NCBI GenBank assembly: GCA_022560025.1
Contig: JAFISE010000034.1
Span: forward strand, 163,761 to 227,760
Length of the DNA stretch: 64,000 nucleotides
Direction of reading: 5' to 3'
DNA from: Stagonosporopsis chrysanthemi
Lineage: Eukaryota; Ascomycota; Dothideomycetes; Pleosporales; Didymellaceae
A model generated the notes under the pieces. The model ran no database searches. It worked only from the letters and a program-made list of their open reading frames with translations, and had not been told where the DNA came from. Numbering within the stretch: the stretch's first letter is position 1; each line of letters opens with the position of its first letter. Of this stretch, positions 63,651 through 64,000 are shown piece by piece. The position numbers and the translations under genes are program-made.

Positions 63651-64000
63651 TTCTTGCAGGTTTATGTAGCTCTTAGTATGTTAATTAACTACTGCTGCAA
63701 AGGCAGTAGTAATTGTATTTTAGAGCTTAGCAATTTTCTAAGTCTTGTTAATGTAGTGTTAAACTGCATTAAAGGCATAAGGTTTAGGAGCGCCCCTACT
63801 AGGGTTCTAGCTGCTCAGAGGGGGTGCAGAGTGAAGCAGGTCCTGCTGAGGCCGTCTTAGGGCGCGTGTATAGAGCTGCTGGGGAACTACAGGGTCTGGC
63901 GACCCTGTGTGACGAGAAGAGGGTGTCTCTGCCATCCTGTTAGGCTCCTCTGCGCGTCAGCGCGGGGGCCTAGGTGGACGTTAGAGGCACGCCTAGAATC
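63651..64000. other. GC-rich right edge beyond the RIP block
   Basis: From about 63.78 kb composition returns to GC-rich with CG dinucleotides and CCCCTACTAGGG-like and GGGTCTGGCGACCC palindromic pieces. The 68-aa ORF 63654-63860 has no recognised similarity. It may be the 5' end of the LINE or flanking DNA; the window ends before this can be judged. Confidence 0.35.

Overview
The window looks like nuclear DNA of a filamentous ascomycete, most likely a Dothideomycete. Genes carry short spliceosomal introns of about 44-110 bp with GT..AG ends and CTAAC/CTGAC-like branch sites. Heterokaryon-incompatibility (HET) genes, an ankyrin-CorA protein and fungal-only families are present. The last ~5.5 kb is an AT-rich, stop-saturated block with the TpA excess of repeat-induced point mutation (RIP). 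The exact taxon cannot be fixed from the window.

0-12.6 kb is a conserved housekeeping block: a partial Pin4-type RRM/R3H protein (-), a Lin1/CD2BP2 GYF protein (-), UFD1 (+), a divergent pair of small Myb-like paralogues (-/+), the 25-residue ribosomal protein eL41 (-), an FHA serine/threonine kinase (+) and a GNAT acetyltransferase (-).

12.6-24.1 kb is an orphan, decaying stretch. It holds an intact 467-aa hypothetical, a gene built from a tandemly duplicated exon-intron module interrupted by a stop, a zinc-knuckle/Q-Y-P-rich gene with a frameshift and a stop, an inverted partial copy of that gene 5.5 kb away, and two further frame-broken genes.

24.5-45.1 kb is mostly intact: a secreted cysteine-containing protein (-), a membrane-anchored M24 peptidase (-), a GIT1-like MFS permease (+), a broken HET gene and a truncated kinase-like gene (+), a UPF0303/HbpS-like protein (+), a membrane-anchored aspartic-protease-like protein (-), ankyrin-CorA (+), an intact HET gene (-), a small basic protein (-) and a nuclear protein with an internal repeat (-).

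45-53.6 kb is gene-poor and contains a recognisable internal-deletion fragment of the SF3B1/Hsh155 C-terminus. A conserved hypothetical (+) and a Cys-3/MetR-like bZIP factor (+) follow. From ~58.1 to ~63.6 kb lies a heavily RIP-mutated non-LTR (LINE) retrotransposon in minus orientation; its RT motifs can still be read in one frame. The right edge is GC-rich again.

Coding coordinates for spliced genes were derived by hand from splice signals and reading-frame continuity; none has been checked by homology search or RNA data. I found no CRISPR array, rRNA or convincing tRNA, and no clear new defence system. The most unusual material is the exon-duplication gene, the orphan/pseudogene island, the HET pseudogene flanked by direct repeats, and several genes too small or too spliced to be seen by simple ORF calling.
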